Source: Aquimarina sp. RZ0 | GTDB lineage: Bacteria > Bacteroidota > Bacteroidia > Flavobacteriales > Flavobacteriaceae | DNA: 64,000 nucleotides | Direction: 5' to 3' | NCBI RefSeq assembly: GCF_008370685.1 | Contig: NZ_VTZU01000026.1 | Location: 20,642-84,641 of the forward strand | In this document: positions 27,957 to 36,046 of the stretch, piece by piece | Layout: every line of letters starts with the position of its first letter | Position numbering within the stretch: position 1 is the stretch's first letter | Made by a program: the position numbers and the translations under genes | Notes under the pieces: generated by a model | The model's database searches: none | What the model saw: the letters and a program-made list of their open reading frames with translations, nothing else | Told to the model about the DNA's origin: nothing

Positions 27957-28689
27957 GTGCATTTGAAAAAGGTAATGGATAAAAAAGCAAAATCAATTCT
28001 ATTTAAAACTTATTGGAGCTCCCAAGGTTGGAAACGTGAGTATGAAACCGATCCTATAGACTTTGAATATGCTAAATCCAAAGGGTTAATGTTTGACCAA
28101 GTTTCATTCTCAATGAATGAGATTAAATCCAATCTGAAAAGTTTGTTAAGTCAAATCGAAGAAAAGAAAATAACTAAAGGATTTTTATCAAGTTTGAGTA
28201 ATAAAAGACTCGATTGGCGTTCTGCTCTTGCAAGTTATTTTAATGCCAAAACTTATACTTGAAGGCAAAAGAGAATTTTATCGTCCTGAAATTTTTAAGT
28301 ACGAAAATGAAGATCTTAATGTTCTAAATTTTGAGCGTATAAAATGGAGTGGAGTTAGACATTCAGACTTGCTCTACAATTATCTTGATTTAAAGCTATT
28401 TGAACAAGAAAATATTTCTGAACCAACCGAATCAGACATTCAGACTTTTAAAGATATTTTAAAATGCATAAATGATTCAGAACCTGGAGAATATCCAGGA
28501 AAGCTAAGAGATAGACTAAAAGATGTAATGAAAGGAAGTAAAAATGAACGACATACAATAATGGAAATTCTTGGTTGTTCTGAAATTCTGGAACCTAAAA
28601 GTTATGATAGACCTACAACAGGAAGACACGATTGGGTTTTTGTTGAGTATTGGAGAGGAGAAGATAAGTTCAATAATAAAAATAGTTAA
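27957..28689 (+). pseudogene. Hypothetical protein broken by a one-base frameshift
   Basis: The first frame starts MHLKKVMDKKAKSILF (the better start may be MDKKAK at 27975) and runs to SYFNAKTYT and stop at 28262. A second frame overlaps it and continues EGKREFYRPEIFKYENEDLN to 28689. Removing one T after ACT at about 28259 joins them as NAKTYTEGKREFYRPEIF, giving one protein of about 240 residues. I do not recognise the family. The N-terminus (FKTYWSSQGWKRE) and the C-terminus (RHDWVFVEYWRGEDKF) are distinctive. A true pseudogene or a sequence error are both possible. Confidence 0.55.
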
Positions 28690-28818
28690 TGAATACTTTG
28701 GACAGTATCTGAAATAAAAAACGGCACAATAATAAATCATATAGTTATCCTTAAACCATATTCCGATTTTCCAAAAGGGACAGATATTTGGAAGTAAAAA
28801 TACGATTTTGATTTTTAA

Positions 28819-28986
28819 GGATTGTTAGTAGTCAGTGAGATAGTATTTGATCTTCCAAAACAATTTGGAGTTTTCAAAATAAGTAGATCAAAAGGTAAAT
28901 TGAATGGAGGCGCTTATGGTGTTATAATACAGAAAGAGAATGATACTTGGAAGATTGTGGATATAATTTTACATACGATTTCATAA
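28819..28986 (+). pseudogene. C-terminal fragment of an unknown gene
   Basis: The frame is open from a TAA at 28816 to a TAA at 28984 without an ATG. It reads EIVFDLPKQFGVFKISRSKG and GAYGVIIQKENDTWKIVDII, which has the look of the last strands of an NTF2-like domain. It may be a gene remnant. Confidence 0.35.
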
Positions 28987-29042
28987 AAACGTGCTATTAC
29001 AAAAAATACTGGATAGTTAAATCCTTTCCAACTTTCAGAAAA

Positions 29043-29072
29043 AAAGAAGCTGACTTTTGAGACAGCTTCTTT
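29043..29072 (-). terminator. Terminator of the double-glycine peptide gene
   Basis: On the minus strand AAAGAAGCTG pairs perfectly with CAGCTTCTTT across a 10-base loop and is followed by more T. It is 42 bases beyond the peptide stop. Confidence 0.85.
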
Positions 29073-29113
29073 ATGAAAAAGTTAAATAATAAAAATTCTG
29101 ACTTTAAAAGTTA

Positions 29114-29290
29114 CTAACAAATATATCCATCTTCGAATGATACAAAACAACAAACTTTAACACCATCTACAAATATAAATGAACCATCTCCACCACAGAA
29201 ATTTCCTAGTCCAATTCCTCCGTTAATGTCTTGTTGTTCATTTTTAGATAATTTTTGAGATCCTTTTAAATTTAATAATGAGTTTTTCAT
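29114..29290 (-). CDS. Double-glycine leader peptide (bacteriocin- or signal-like), 58 residues
   Basis: The ATG at 29290 opens MKNSLLNLKGSQKLSKNEQQ, then DINGG. This is the leader typical of Bacteroidota peptides processed at a GG site by C39-peptidase ABC exporters. Cleavage after Gly25 would release a 33-residue core beginning IGLGNFCGGDGS, with four cysteines (32, 47, 48, 58) and acidic residues. No C39 transporter is in the window, so export would depend on genes elsewhere. A terminator follows directly, so it is a single-gene unit. The product may be an antimicrobial or signalling peptide; which of these cannot be told from sequence. Confidence 0.75.
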   Translation of the reverse strand: MKNSLLNLKGSQKLSKNEQQDINGGIGLGNFCGGDGSFIFVDGVKVCCFVSFEDGYIC

Positions 29291-29819
29291 AATTGTGTAC
29301 TTTGAGTTAATAAATATTTAGAAAAAATTAATAATTGTAATATCCAACACTCTTAATCCCTTATTGTGTTTTACAGAACCAAAACTAAATAACTTGTAAT
29401 ATTTACATTACCCTGTTTTCAGTGATATTTATCAAATATATCTACGAGTTTCTAGATGTAAAGAAAAACCAATAAAGAGAATATCAATTAGGCAAAGTTT
29501 TATGATTATATGTATTATCCACCCAATACCGAGGAGAGTTAAAGGTATTAAACATTATAGTGACCGATTTATAGTATTTTCTTAATACTGATGTTAGCAA
29601 TATAAATCCCATCTATGAATTATACTAACTGCGAATAGGTTAAAACTAGAATACTAGTCTTCTCTATATCCTACTTCTTAGAATCCGATGGATATAGAGT
29701 TTTCGTTTTACTCGATAATCGAGATTTAAATGCTCCGAGGCTTGCCTCGAGGTAGTTTACGCCCTTTTTCTGACATCCAAAAACTAAATATCAACTAAAC
29801 AATATTTACTTTATTGAAG
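29291..29819. other. Non-coding stretch upstream of the peptide gene
   Basis: It must include the peptide promoter, though no clear TAnnTTTG box was identified. A hairpin CTCTATATCC / GGATATAGAG lies at about 29663-29700, followed by TTTTCGTTTT. Repeat D copy 2 follows at 29708-29760. Confidence 0.45.
29708..29760 (+). repeat. Repeat D, copy 2, next to a transposase remnant
   Basis: CTCGATAATCGAG followed by ATTTAAATGCTCCGAGGCTT and GCCTCGAGGTAGTTTAC. It has two nested inverted repeats. It sits 60 bases beyond the stop of the IS5-type transposase remnant, so it may mark an end of that element. Confidence 0.65.
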
Positions 29820-30045
29820 TCATTTAGACTTTTTGTTTAAGAATTTTTTCAATGCAATTACAATGAATGTGATATAGTTTAGGGTTTCCCAGCAGCTTTT
29901 GGAAGTGTCGAACCTGTTGAGTAGAGAACGATAGCTGTCCATCCAGACATTGGTTCGCTCTATGGCATATCTCAGATTGTATAATTCTTGATCAAAGTAC
30001 TCTTTGATCTGTACACAACCGAAAGGCTTGTGAGTAGAAACCCAT
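29820..30045 (-). mobile_element. C-terminal remnant of an IS5-type transposase
   Basis: The minus strand is open for about 75 codons ending at TGA 29820-29822, with no start. It reads IKEYFDQELYNLRYAIERTN, then VWMDSYRSLLNRFDTS, then ITFIVIALKKF. The YxIERTNxWMDxxRSLLNRFD block is the DDE catalytic-Glu region of IS5-like transposases of Bacteroidota. The rest of the protein is absent, so it cannot be active. Confidence 0.75.
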
Positions 30046-30157
30046 TACTAATCATAGTGTACCGAGCAAGCAACAAACGCCGAAATATTTGTTGTAAACT
30101 ATATTAAAGATGGTGGAACCGATCCACTAATGTCTCTTTATTTAGCAATGTAAATAA

Positions 30158-30367
30158 TCATTTTATTACTGTAGCTACATATTTTGTCAGTGTAGATGGT
30201 CATTTTACTATAGTAGATGCATATTTTGTCAGTGTAGATGGTCATTTTATTATAGTAGATGCATATTTTGTCATTGTAGATAGTCATTTTATTACGGTAG
30301 CTATATATTTTCTCAGTGTAGATGGTCATTTTATTACGGTAGTTGCAAATTTTGACAGGTAATTCTA
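30158..30367. repeat. Minisatellite: five copies of a 42-bp unit
   Basis: The unit TCATTTTATTA..GGTAGATGCATATTTTGTCA..GTAGATGG begins at 30158, 30200, 30242, 30284 and 30326, exactly 42 bases apart, with a few differences between copies. On the minus strand the period keeps a 14-residue frame (KMTIYTDKICIYYN), but the high Tyr/Ile/Lys content and lack of context make a real protein doubtful. Confidence 0.85.
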
Positions 30368-30493
30368 TATTGGATGGTATAAGGTGTTGGATAGCGGGAA
30401 AATACAACTATATAGAAATAATTTGCTCAAAAGTTTTATCCTAACCATATTTTGGATATTTTCACTTCACCAATGATATAACAGGCATATGCT

Positions 30494-30730
30494 ATGGCTT
30501 TTCTTGCAAAACTATTTATCCAGACCGAAGAACGAAATGTACTGGATGCCAAATTTGTATATAATCAGTTGGTGTATGATAATGGTCGTCCGCATCCGTA
30601 TATACAGAATGGTAAAATTAACCTTAGCATAGCCTCCACTGGTAATGACTAGCTCTTTTATGACGGGATGTTTTCTGACTATCTGATGTATAACGGATGT
30701 ATTCGTTTTTATAAAAGGGGATGGGTTTAG
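30494..30730 (+). pseudogene. tssD: Relic of a type VI secretion tube protein TssD (Hcp)
   Basis: ATG 30494 opens MAFLAKLFIQTEERNVLDAK, followed by DNGRPHPYIQNGKINLSIAS and TGND. After an in-frame TAG at 30650-30652 it resumes in the same frame with LFYDGMFSDYLMYNGCIRFY and KRG. This tracks the first two thirds of Bacteroidota TssD (pattern MxFxAKLxxxxxxxNVL, GRPxxxxxGGxINLxIxSTGD, LFYDWMxS, IxFYKR). TssD builds the tube of the subtype iii system. The last 45 or so residues are missing and a stop interrupts it. No other T6SS gene is in the window. Confidence 0.75.
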
Positions 30731-30739
30731 CAAGCTTTT

Positions 30740-31263
30740 TGATAATTATCCGGATAAGTTTCAGCCTTACAAATAAGTCAAATAATGTTGGTTTTGGTAC
30801 AGACGTTTCTGATAACGAAAAAAATATTAGTGAATTTATTTCTGAAACGGGAAACTACGAAATTGAAATAAATACACAAAGTAATGGTATTTTAATAAAA
30901 GATATAGAAATAGCAGATAGTAGAATTACTTTGGTGTTTAATAAAAAGATTTTGATTTTGAATTAAGGAGAGTTAATGATGAAGGAAATCAACTAAATAA
31001 TACAGCTACGGATAATTTAGCAGAAACTTTTGTATCTACTGATAATATTAGAGTTTTATTTTTTCAATTGGAAAATTCTGACTTACAAAATGATGGTAAT
31101 TCCTTCGCAGATATTATTTGGGAGGTTGAAGGAGAGACAGATAATGATGGAACTATAACAGAACAAAATAATGGGGGAGAGGATGTTTATGAATTTATTC
31201 CTGCCCCTATAAATAGACCTAACCAGACGGGAAATGGGTCTAGACAACCTAATACTCCAATAA
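30740..31263 (+). pseudogene. Frameshifted remnant of an unknown gene, ended by an A1 element
   Basis: One frame reads NVGFGTDVSDNEKNISEFIS and ADSRITLVFNKK. A one-base shift in an A run at about 30945 continues it as DFDFELRRVNDEGNQLNNTA, FVSTDNIRVLFFQLENSDLQ and FADIIWEVEGETDNDG, up to NQTGNGSRQPNTPI where the A1 element begins. I do not recognise the family. It does not look like the start of the S41 peptidase on the other side of the element. Confidence 0.45.
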
Positions 31264-31423
31264 TACGATTTATAACTAAAAATTTCGCATATTCATCGTT
31301 TCTTTTTCCTTTCTACTTCGTTTAAAAAATAAACCGTAGCTATAGCTATGTTTGATTTTTTTGCCTTGCATAAAGAAAAAATAATTCAATGAATTTATAC
31401 GAATTTTTTAATCACAAATCGTA
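31264..31423 (+). mobile_element. A1 element, copy 4, between two gene fragments
   Basis: Complete 160-bp copy with TAA duplications (31261-31263 and 31424-31426). Its internal ATG at 31389 opens MNLYEFFNHKSY, which reads on into the S41 peptidase fragment. Paper removal does not join the left and right fragments in frame. Confidence 0.9.
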
Positions 31424-31874
31424 TAAAAAAACAATTGCATTTTCAAAAAAAGCAAAGTTCCAGAATGGATTTACTAAAAAGCAGACTATTTATATAGAAC
31501 CAGGAAAAAAAACGTATAGCCATGACCTGTATATATTGACAAGTTATCAAACTGCTAGCGCAGGAGAAACATTTGATTTGGCATCTCAGAATGTACCAAA
31601 TTCAAAAAGAATTGGCTCAAATACCGAAGGAATTTTATCTGATATTCTTTCAAAAAAACTACCAAATGGCTGGGAATATGAACTTTCAAATGAAATCTAT
31701 GAAGGTTCACATGGAATAAATTATGAACGTAATGGCATCCCGGCAGATTATAATTTAAACTATAGTAGGGATGGAAAAGAATTTTATAATAACTTGCTGC
31801 TAGCACTAAAGACAGAAGATAATGCAATTAAAAAAGTAATAGCGCTAACAACAAACGATCTCAAGAAGGAGTAA
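31389..31874 (+). pseudogene. C-terminal part of an S41 (tail-specific) peptidase with a start donated by an A1 element
   Basis: The first 12 codons (MNLYEFFNHKSY) lie in the A1 element. From codon 13 the sequence is the end of an S41 protease: DLYILTSYQTASAGETFDLA contains the catalytic Ser region (TASAGE, usually SAAE or SAGE), then SKRIGSNTEGILSDILSKKL and the C-terminal GIPADYNLNYSRDGKEF. The N-terminal domains are missing, so a functional enzyme is unlikely. Whether the 161-codon frame is expressed is unknown. Confidence 0.65.
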
Positions 31875-32073
31875 AGCATTCAATAGAACTTTCTCTACAA
31901 TCGAATTAATTCATAAAAAAAAGTATAAAAAACAAAGTACTGAATATCTGGACGCTATCAAGAGAAGAAAGATATATGGGATGTAGTAAATTGAGCACAA
32001 TGAGAATCGATACAACAAAAGAGAAGTTAAAACGATAGCAATGTTAGGAAGAAGTTATAAGTCTTAGTAAGAA

Positions 32074-32796
32074 ATGCGTACCATCACAAGAAAATCTGAA
32101 ATTAAGGAACTACTGACCAAATGCCTCAAAAGATATCAGGCAGAAGGCATAAACTGTTTAATAACAGAAATCAACCAGGAGATTCTTTCTCATAAAGTTA
32201 AGTTTCCTCTTTTAGAATTCTGTGCTGACAAAATATATGAAGTAGTGGCAAAAAACCATCATATTCCTTTTTGTGATAAGATTCAATCCTTAAAAACAGA
32301 AGGAGGGAACGTACTACTAGGTATCATTTTACAAAAAGGATTAGAAAAAAACTTCCATCAGTCCATTCATAAAGCAACACAATATATCGCAGAAGCAGAT
32401 ATCTGGTATGTCTGCGACATTATTGGAGAACGTGTATATGGATATTCCTTATTACATCAACCAGACAAAACAATTCCTGAACTAAAAAAACTATCAATGC
32501 ATCCGGTACATTGGGTTATCCGATCTTTGGGAGCAGGAACGCACTATGCAATAAAAAAAGGATTAGACAAAGAAAACGTAAAAACTATGTTCAAAATCCT
32601 CTTATCCAAAGCAGATACAAACAATAAAGAAGTAAAGCAAGGGATAGGATGGGCTGCAAAAACTACTGCAAAGTTTCATCCTGATATCATTGAGCAATAT
32701 AAGTTTGACATTGAGAATACTAAACAAGTAGCAAACTGGTTTCGCATAAAAATAGAAATTGGCTTGCATAGATATCAGTATGGCAAAGAAAATTGA
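32074..32796 (+). CDS. DNA alkylation repair protein, AlkD-like
   Basis: 240 residues, all helical with HEAT-like repeats. The segments EADIWYVCDIIGERVYGYSL, HPVHWVIRSLGAGTHYAIKK and GIGWAAKTTAKFHPDII correspond to the core of the AlkD/AlkC-type DNA alkylation repair family. Those proteins remove alkylated purines without flipping the base, using Trp and Asp residues on the concave face. The family assignment is by overall pattern and is not certain. It overlaps the next gene, an SPL-like protein, by 17 bases, which suggests translational coupling of two repair functions. Confidence 0.7.
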   Translation: MRTITRKSEIKELLTKCLKRYQAEGINCLITEINQEILSHKVKFPLLEFCADKIYEVVAKNHHIPFCDKIQSLKTEGGNVLLGIILQKGLEKNFHQSIHKATQYIAEADIWYVCDIIGERVYGYSLLHQPDKTIPELKKLSMHPVHWVIRSLGAGTHYAIKKGLDKENVKTMFKILLSKADTNNKEVKQGIGWAAKTTAKFHPDIIEQYKFDIENTKQVANWFRIKIEIGLHRYQYGKEN

Positions 32797-33667
32797 AGTA
32801 AAATCTATTCTCAACAAAACTAAAAAGCGAGACCCATGGTTCCTGGATGATTATACCATAAATTTATATAGTAGTTGTTCTTTTAACTGTTTATACTGTT
32901 ACATTAGAGGAAGTAAGTACGGAACGAATCTCGAGGACAGTGTATCCGTAAAAACTAATGGGATCGAGATATTAGACAGACAGCTGTTTACTCGTGCCAG
33001 AAAAAATCAATACGGAATCATTGTGCTTTCTTCTGCGACAGACCCTTATTTGCAGATAGAGAAGAAATATAAACTGACCAGAGAGGCACTCAAAGTGATA
33101 GCAAAACATAAATTTCCGGTACATATACTTACAAAATCAGACTTAATTGAGCGAGATTTTGACTTGTTACATCAAATTAATAAAAATTCAATACTACCAA
33201 TAGATTTACAAAGCAGGCTGGATAACAGAGGTGTTATTATTTCGTTTTCTTTTTCTACACTCGATGATAAGGTGGCCAGAATATTTGAGAAAGGAGCCAC
33301 AAAACCCAGTATTAGGCTGCAAGCAGTGCATAAGGCAGTACAAGAAAAATTTCATACCGGAATTAGCTTAATGCCTTTACTACCTTTTATTTCTGATACA
33401 ACAGAACAGCTAGATTTATTTTTTTCAACATATAAGGCTCATAAGGTGCAGTATATACTTCCCGCTACCCTCACGCTTTTTGGAAACGGTATTGCAGATA
33501 GTAAAACATTGATGATGGATGCCATTCGTAAGCATTATCCCGAATTAGAACAACGATATGTAAAGTATTTTAAAAATGGATCACAAATGCCCGCCTATTA
33601 CAAAATAGCCTTTACAAAAAAGATGAAAGAATTAAGCCTCACCTATGGTATTAAAGATTATATATGA
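32780..33667 (+). CDS. Radical SAM protein of the spore photoproduct lyase (SplB-like) family
   Basis: 295 residues from MAKKIEVKSILNKTK at 32780. An earlier in-frame ATG at 32759 is less likely. The iron-sulfur motif is CSFNCLYCY (CxxxCxxC), preceded by INLYSSC. ATDPYLQIEKKYKLTREALK, FPVHILTKSD and ISLMPLLPFISD are typical of the SPL-like radical SAM group found outside spore formers. True SPL repairs the UV spore photoproduct; the substrates of this group are mostly unknown. The overlap with the AlkD-like gene hints at DNA repair. Confidence 0.85.
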   Translation: MAKKIEVKSILNKTKKRDPWFLDDYTINLYSSCSFNCLYCYIRGSKYGTNLEDSVSVKTNGIEILDRQLFTRARKNQYGIIVLSSATDPYLQIEKKYKLTREALKVIAKHKFPVHILTKSDLIERDFDLLHQINKNSILPIDLQSRLDNRGVIISFSFSTLDDKVARIFEKGATKPSIRLQAVHKAVQEKFHTGISLMPLLPFISDTTEQLDLFFSTYKAHKVQYILPATLTLFGNGIADSKTLMMDAIRKHYPELEQRYVKYFKNGSQMPAYYKIAFTKKMKELSLTYGIKDYI

Positions 33668-34061
33668 ACAAAATGTACCACTTCAGTACTTAAACCGGCT
33701 TCTATAGTGATTGATTTTGAATAAGAAATATTCAAAATTGTACTATAGAAGATGAGTTTACTATTTCTATCTTAAAATTACCATTAGAACTTGCTCTTTC
33801 TCTACTTATGTATATGCATAAAAATAGATAAGCGCCATGAATTTGATTAATCCAAAGCGCATCAGATTGAGGATGGAATGCGAATAAGAATTTTGTGTCA
33901 AACACACATGTCTTGGGTTTAGAAACCTGTTCTACATACATTTTGACGGTTTTTGATCTGCTACATTAATAACTCAGATTAAGAGAATCAAAAGAAACAG
34001 TATTGATTATAAAATTAAACTTAAAAAGCTTCGTTGAGGATACAAACCTACAAACCGCATC
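33668..34061. other. Non-coding stretch with repeat B copy 3
   Basis: It contains repeat B at 33838-33985 (ATAAGAATTTTGTGTCAAAC, TTGGGTTTAGAAACCTGTTC, TTTTGACGGTTTTT). No gene or terminator recognised in the rest. Confidence 0.55.
33838..33985 (+). repeat. Dispersed repeat B, copy 3
   Basis: Closest to copy 1 but lacks about 20 bases (the TTCCCTTCGTCAAAGTACTC block) near its 3' half. Confidence 0.65.
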
Positions 34062-34664
34062 ATGACCCATACTCACCAATTAATAAAGTATTTAGAAACT
34101 TTTGGAGAATTATCATCAAAAGATAAAAAGATAATTATTGATCAGACATATTTTCAGAAACTGGAAATTGGAGAAACATTTATTGAAACAGGAAAGACTG
34201 CTCATAAAATAGGATTTATCATTGAAGGAGTGTTTAGATATTTCTTTTATGACAGAGAAGGTAATGAAATTACTTCTTTTTTTATGATGGATAATCAATT
34301 TGTAACCAATATTATTAGTTTTAATGAACTCACTCCAAGCTCCGGGACTATTATGGCAGAGACTACTTGTTCTGTAATAATAATTGATAGAAATTCCTGG
34401 GAGTTGCTATCAGACTCAATCCCTGCCTGGAACAGCATAATTTCTGCAATTAGTAGTAACACGTTACTGGAGAAAACTAATTTTCAGCGTCAAATAATCA
34501 ATCAAGATGCAAAAAGTGCCTATTTGCAGTTTGTAGAAAAATATCCAACTGTAATACAGCGAGTTCCATTAATCCATATAGCCTCATTTCTTGGGATTAC
34601 AAAGTTCTCACTAAGTAGAATTCGTAAAAAGATTGTAGCCGAAGAAAGATTAATTGCCAAATGA
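34062..34664 (+). CDS. Crp/Fnr family transcriptional regulator
   Basis: 200 residues. The N-terminal cyclic-nucleotide-binding-type barrel (LEIGETFIETGKTAHKIGFI, IEGVFRYFFYDREGNEITSF) is followed by a dimer helix. The C-terminal helix-turn-helix (RVPLIHIASFLGITKFSLSR) is of the reduced flavobacterial Crp type. Conserved cAMP-contacting residues are not obvious, so the ligand is unknown. The NTF2-like lipoprotein gene 55 bases downstream on the same strand may be its target. Confidence 0.87.
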   Translation: MTHTHQLIKYLETFGELSSKDKKIIIDQTYFQKLEIGETFIETGKTAHKIGFIIEGVFRYFFYDREGNEITSFFMMDNQFVTNIISFNELTPSSGTIMAETTCSVIIIDRNSWELLSDSIPAWNSIISAISSNTLLEKTNFQRQIINQDAKSAYLQFVEKYPTVIQRVPLIHIASFLGITKFSLSRIRKKIVAEERLIAK

Positions 34665-34719
34665 CAACCTGACTTCATAAAACTGAAAATATCTTTGCGC
34701 CAAAATAAAGATAGAAATT

Positions 34720-35646
34720 ATGAAGCAAATAAGTTTTTATATGTTGGCATTGATATTAGTAGTATCAGCCTGTAGCGAATCAGAATCAAACGTACCAGAT
34801 GTTAAAATGATGACCATAAAATCTAGTAAAAAACATTTAGCCAAAGCTCAGATCTATAGATGGTATCAATTGTATGAAAGAGAATTAAGTGATGTACGTA
34901 TCGATAATACATTAGACATGCTTACAGATGATATCGTGGTGAAATCTGCTGCCGGAGAAGCAAGAGGAAAAGATGAGTACAAAGAACGGTTATCAGCGTT
35001 TGAAGGTTGGAAAAATGCACATCACGTGGATAACATAGAAGTACAACTTGGTGATGAAGGTACTATTTTATTAGAAACCGATATTCGCTACCAAAATATA
35101 CGACCAAATGGAGATAAGTTTAGTTATTCATTGCATTATAATACAAAACTTATTGAAGATGGTCACAATCTACCTGACTTTACATCTATAGAGATACAAC
35201 CAACCGGAGAAACAAATGAAACATTTGTTGATGCCTATCCAGAGAATAGAACAAAATCATTAATGCATTATTGGTTGGCAAATATGGAGCGATTAGACGG
35301 AAATGTAACTCCATTCAAAGAATTACTAGCACCAGGTTTTGAGCTAAATTTCTCAACCAGTACTGCACTTACATCTATTGATGAATTAGAAACTTGGCTG
35401 AATGGTGTACCTACGCAGTTAAAAGAGAGCAGTCATATACCAAAAGATTTTTCAGTAAAAACCATTGTAGAAAATGAATACGAAGTAACTGTGTTTTTTG
35501 ATTGGCAGGGAGTTACAAAAGAAGGAACTAGGCTAAAAGCTACGACAAAACATATCTGGTATGTGGTAGATGATGTTAATGATAGATTTGCCAAAATATT
35601 AAAGGCTGATGTAACCCAAATAATACCCATAGAAGAAGTAGAGTAA
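34720..35646 (+). CDS. Lipoprotein with two NTF2-like domains
   Basis: 308 residues. Lipoprotein signal MLALILVVSAC (Cys18). Two SnoaL/NTF2-like halves are recognisable, about 45-165 (YRWYQLYERELSDVRIDNTL, DDIVVKSAAGEARGKDEYKE) and 180-305 (MHYWLANMERLDGN, SIDELETWLNGVP, FFDWQGVTKEGTRLKATTKH). Such domains may bind or act on small molecules, but no activity is evident. A 17-bp-stem terminator follows at 35861, separated from the gene by an A1 element. Confidence 0.75.
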   Translation: MKQISFYMLALILVVSACSESESNVPDVKMMTIKSSKKHLAKAQIYRWYQLYERELSDVRIDNTLDMLTDDIVVKSAAGEARGKDEYKERLSAFEGWKNAHHVDNIEVQLGDEGTILLETDIRYQNIRPNGDKFSYSLHYNTKLIEDGHNLPDFTSIEIQPTGETNETFVDAYPENRTKSLMHYWLANMERLDGNVTPFKELLAPGFELNFSTSTALTSIDELETWLNGVPTQLKESSHIPKDFSVKTIVENEYEVTVFFDWQGVTKEGTRLKATTKHIWYVVDDVNDRFAKILKADVTQIIPIEEVE

Positions 35647-35663
35647 ATATTAGTGCTGTATTA

Positions 35664-35823
35664 TACGATTTATAACTAAAAATTTCGCATATTCATCGTT
35701 TCTTTTTCCTTTCTACTTCGTTTAAAAAATAAACCGTAGCTATAGCTATGCTTGATTTTTTTGCCTTGCATAAAGAAAAAATAATTCAATGAATTTATAC
35801 GAATTTTTTAATCACAAATCGTA
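35664..35823 (+). mobile_element. A1 element, copy 5
   Basis: Complete 160-bp copy with TTA duplications (35661-35663 and 35824-35826). It lies between the NTF2-like lipoprotein gene and the terminator at 35861, so it should be transcribed with that gene. Confidence 0.9.
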
Positions 35824-35860
35824 TTAGTACTGATTAATTGGTTGTGCGATAGTAGGTGAA

Positions 35861-35905
35861 AACGGTAGTAATTTTAGCGTAGGGCTAAATTACTATCGTT
35901 TTTTT
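35861..35905 (+). terminator. Strong terminator
   Basis: A long stem of about 17 bp (AACGGTAGTAATTTTAGC / GCTAAATTACTATCGTT) with a short loop and seven T. Confidence 0.85.
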
Positions 35906-35945
35906 ACTCGATAATCGAGATTTAAATGCTCCGAGGTAGTTTGCT
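35901..35945 (+). repeat. Repeat D, copy 3 (shortened)
   Basis: CTCGATAATCGAGATTTAAA then TGCTCCGAGGTAGTTTGC. It lacks the inner GCTTGCCTCGAG block of copy 2, as if one arm of the inner inverted repeat had been deleted. Confidence 0.65.
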
Positions 35946-36046
35946 TATATAAAATCCTTATTGTCAACTGAATAAAATTCAGATGAGAAATAAAAAGAGG
36001 TGATTTTATTTCTTGCCGCACTTTTCTTAAAATATATAAGGCAGAT

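Noticed and set aside
30138..30407. Minus-strand 89-residue repeat protein over the minisatellite
   Set aside because: The frame exists only because the period is 42 bases. The composition is almost all Tyr, Ile, Lys, Asn and Met, with no signal, start-site support or context.
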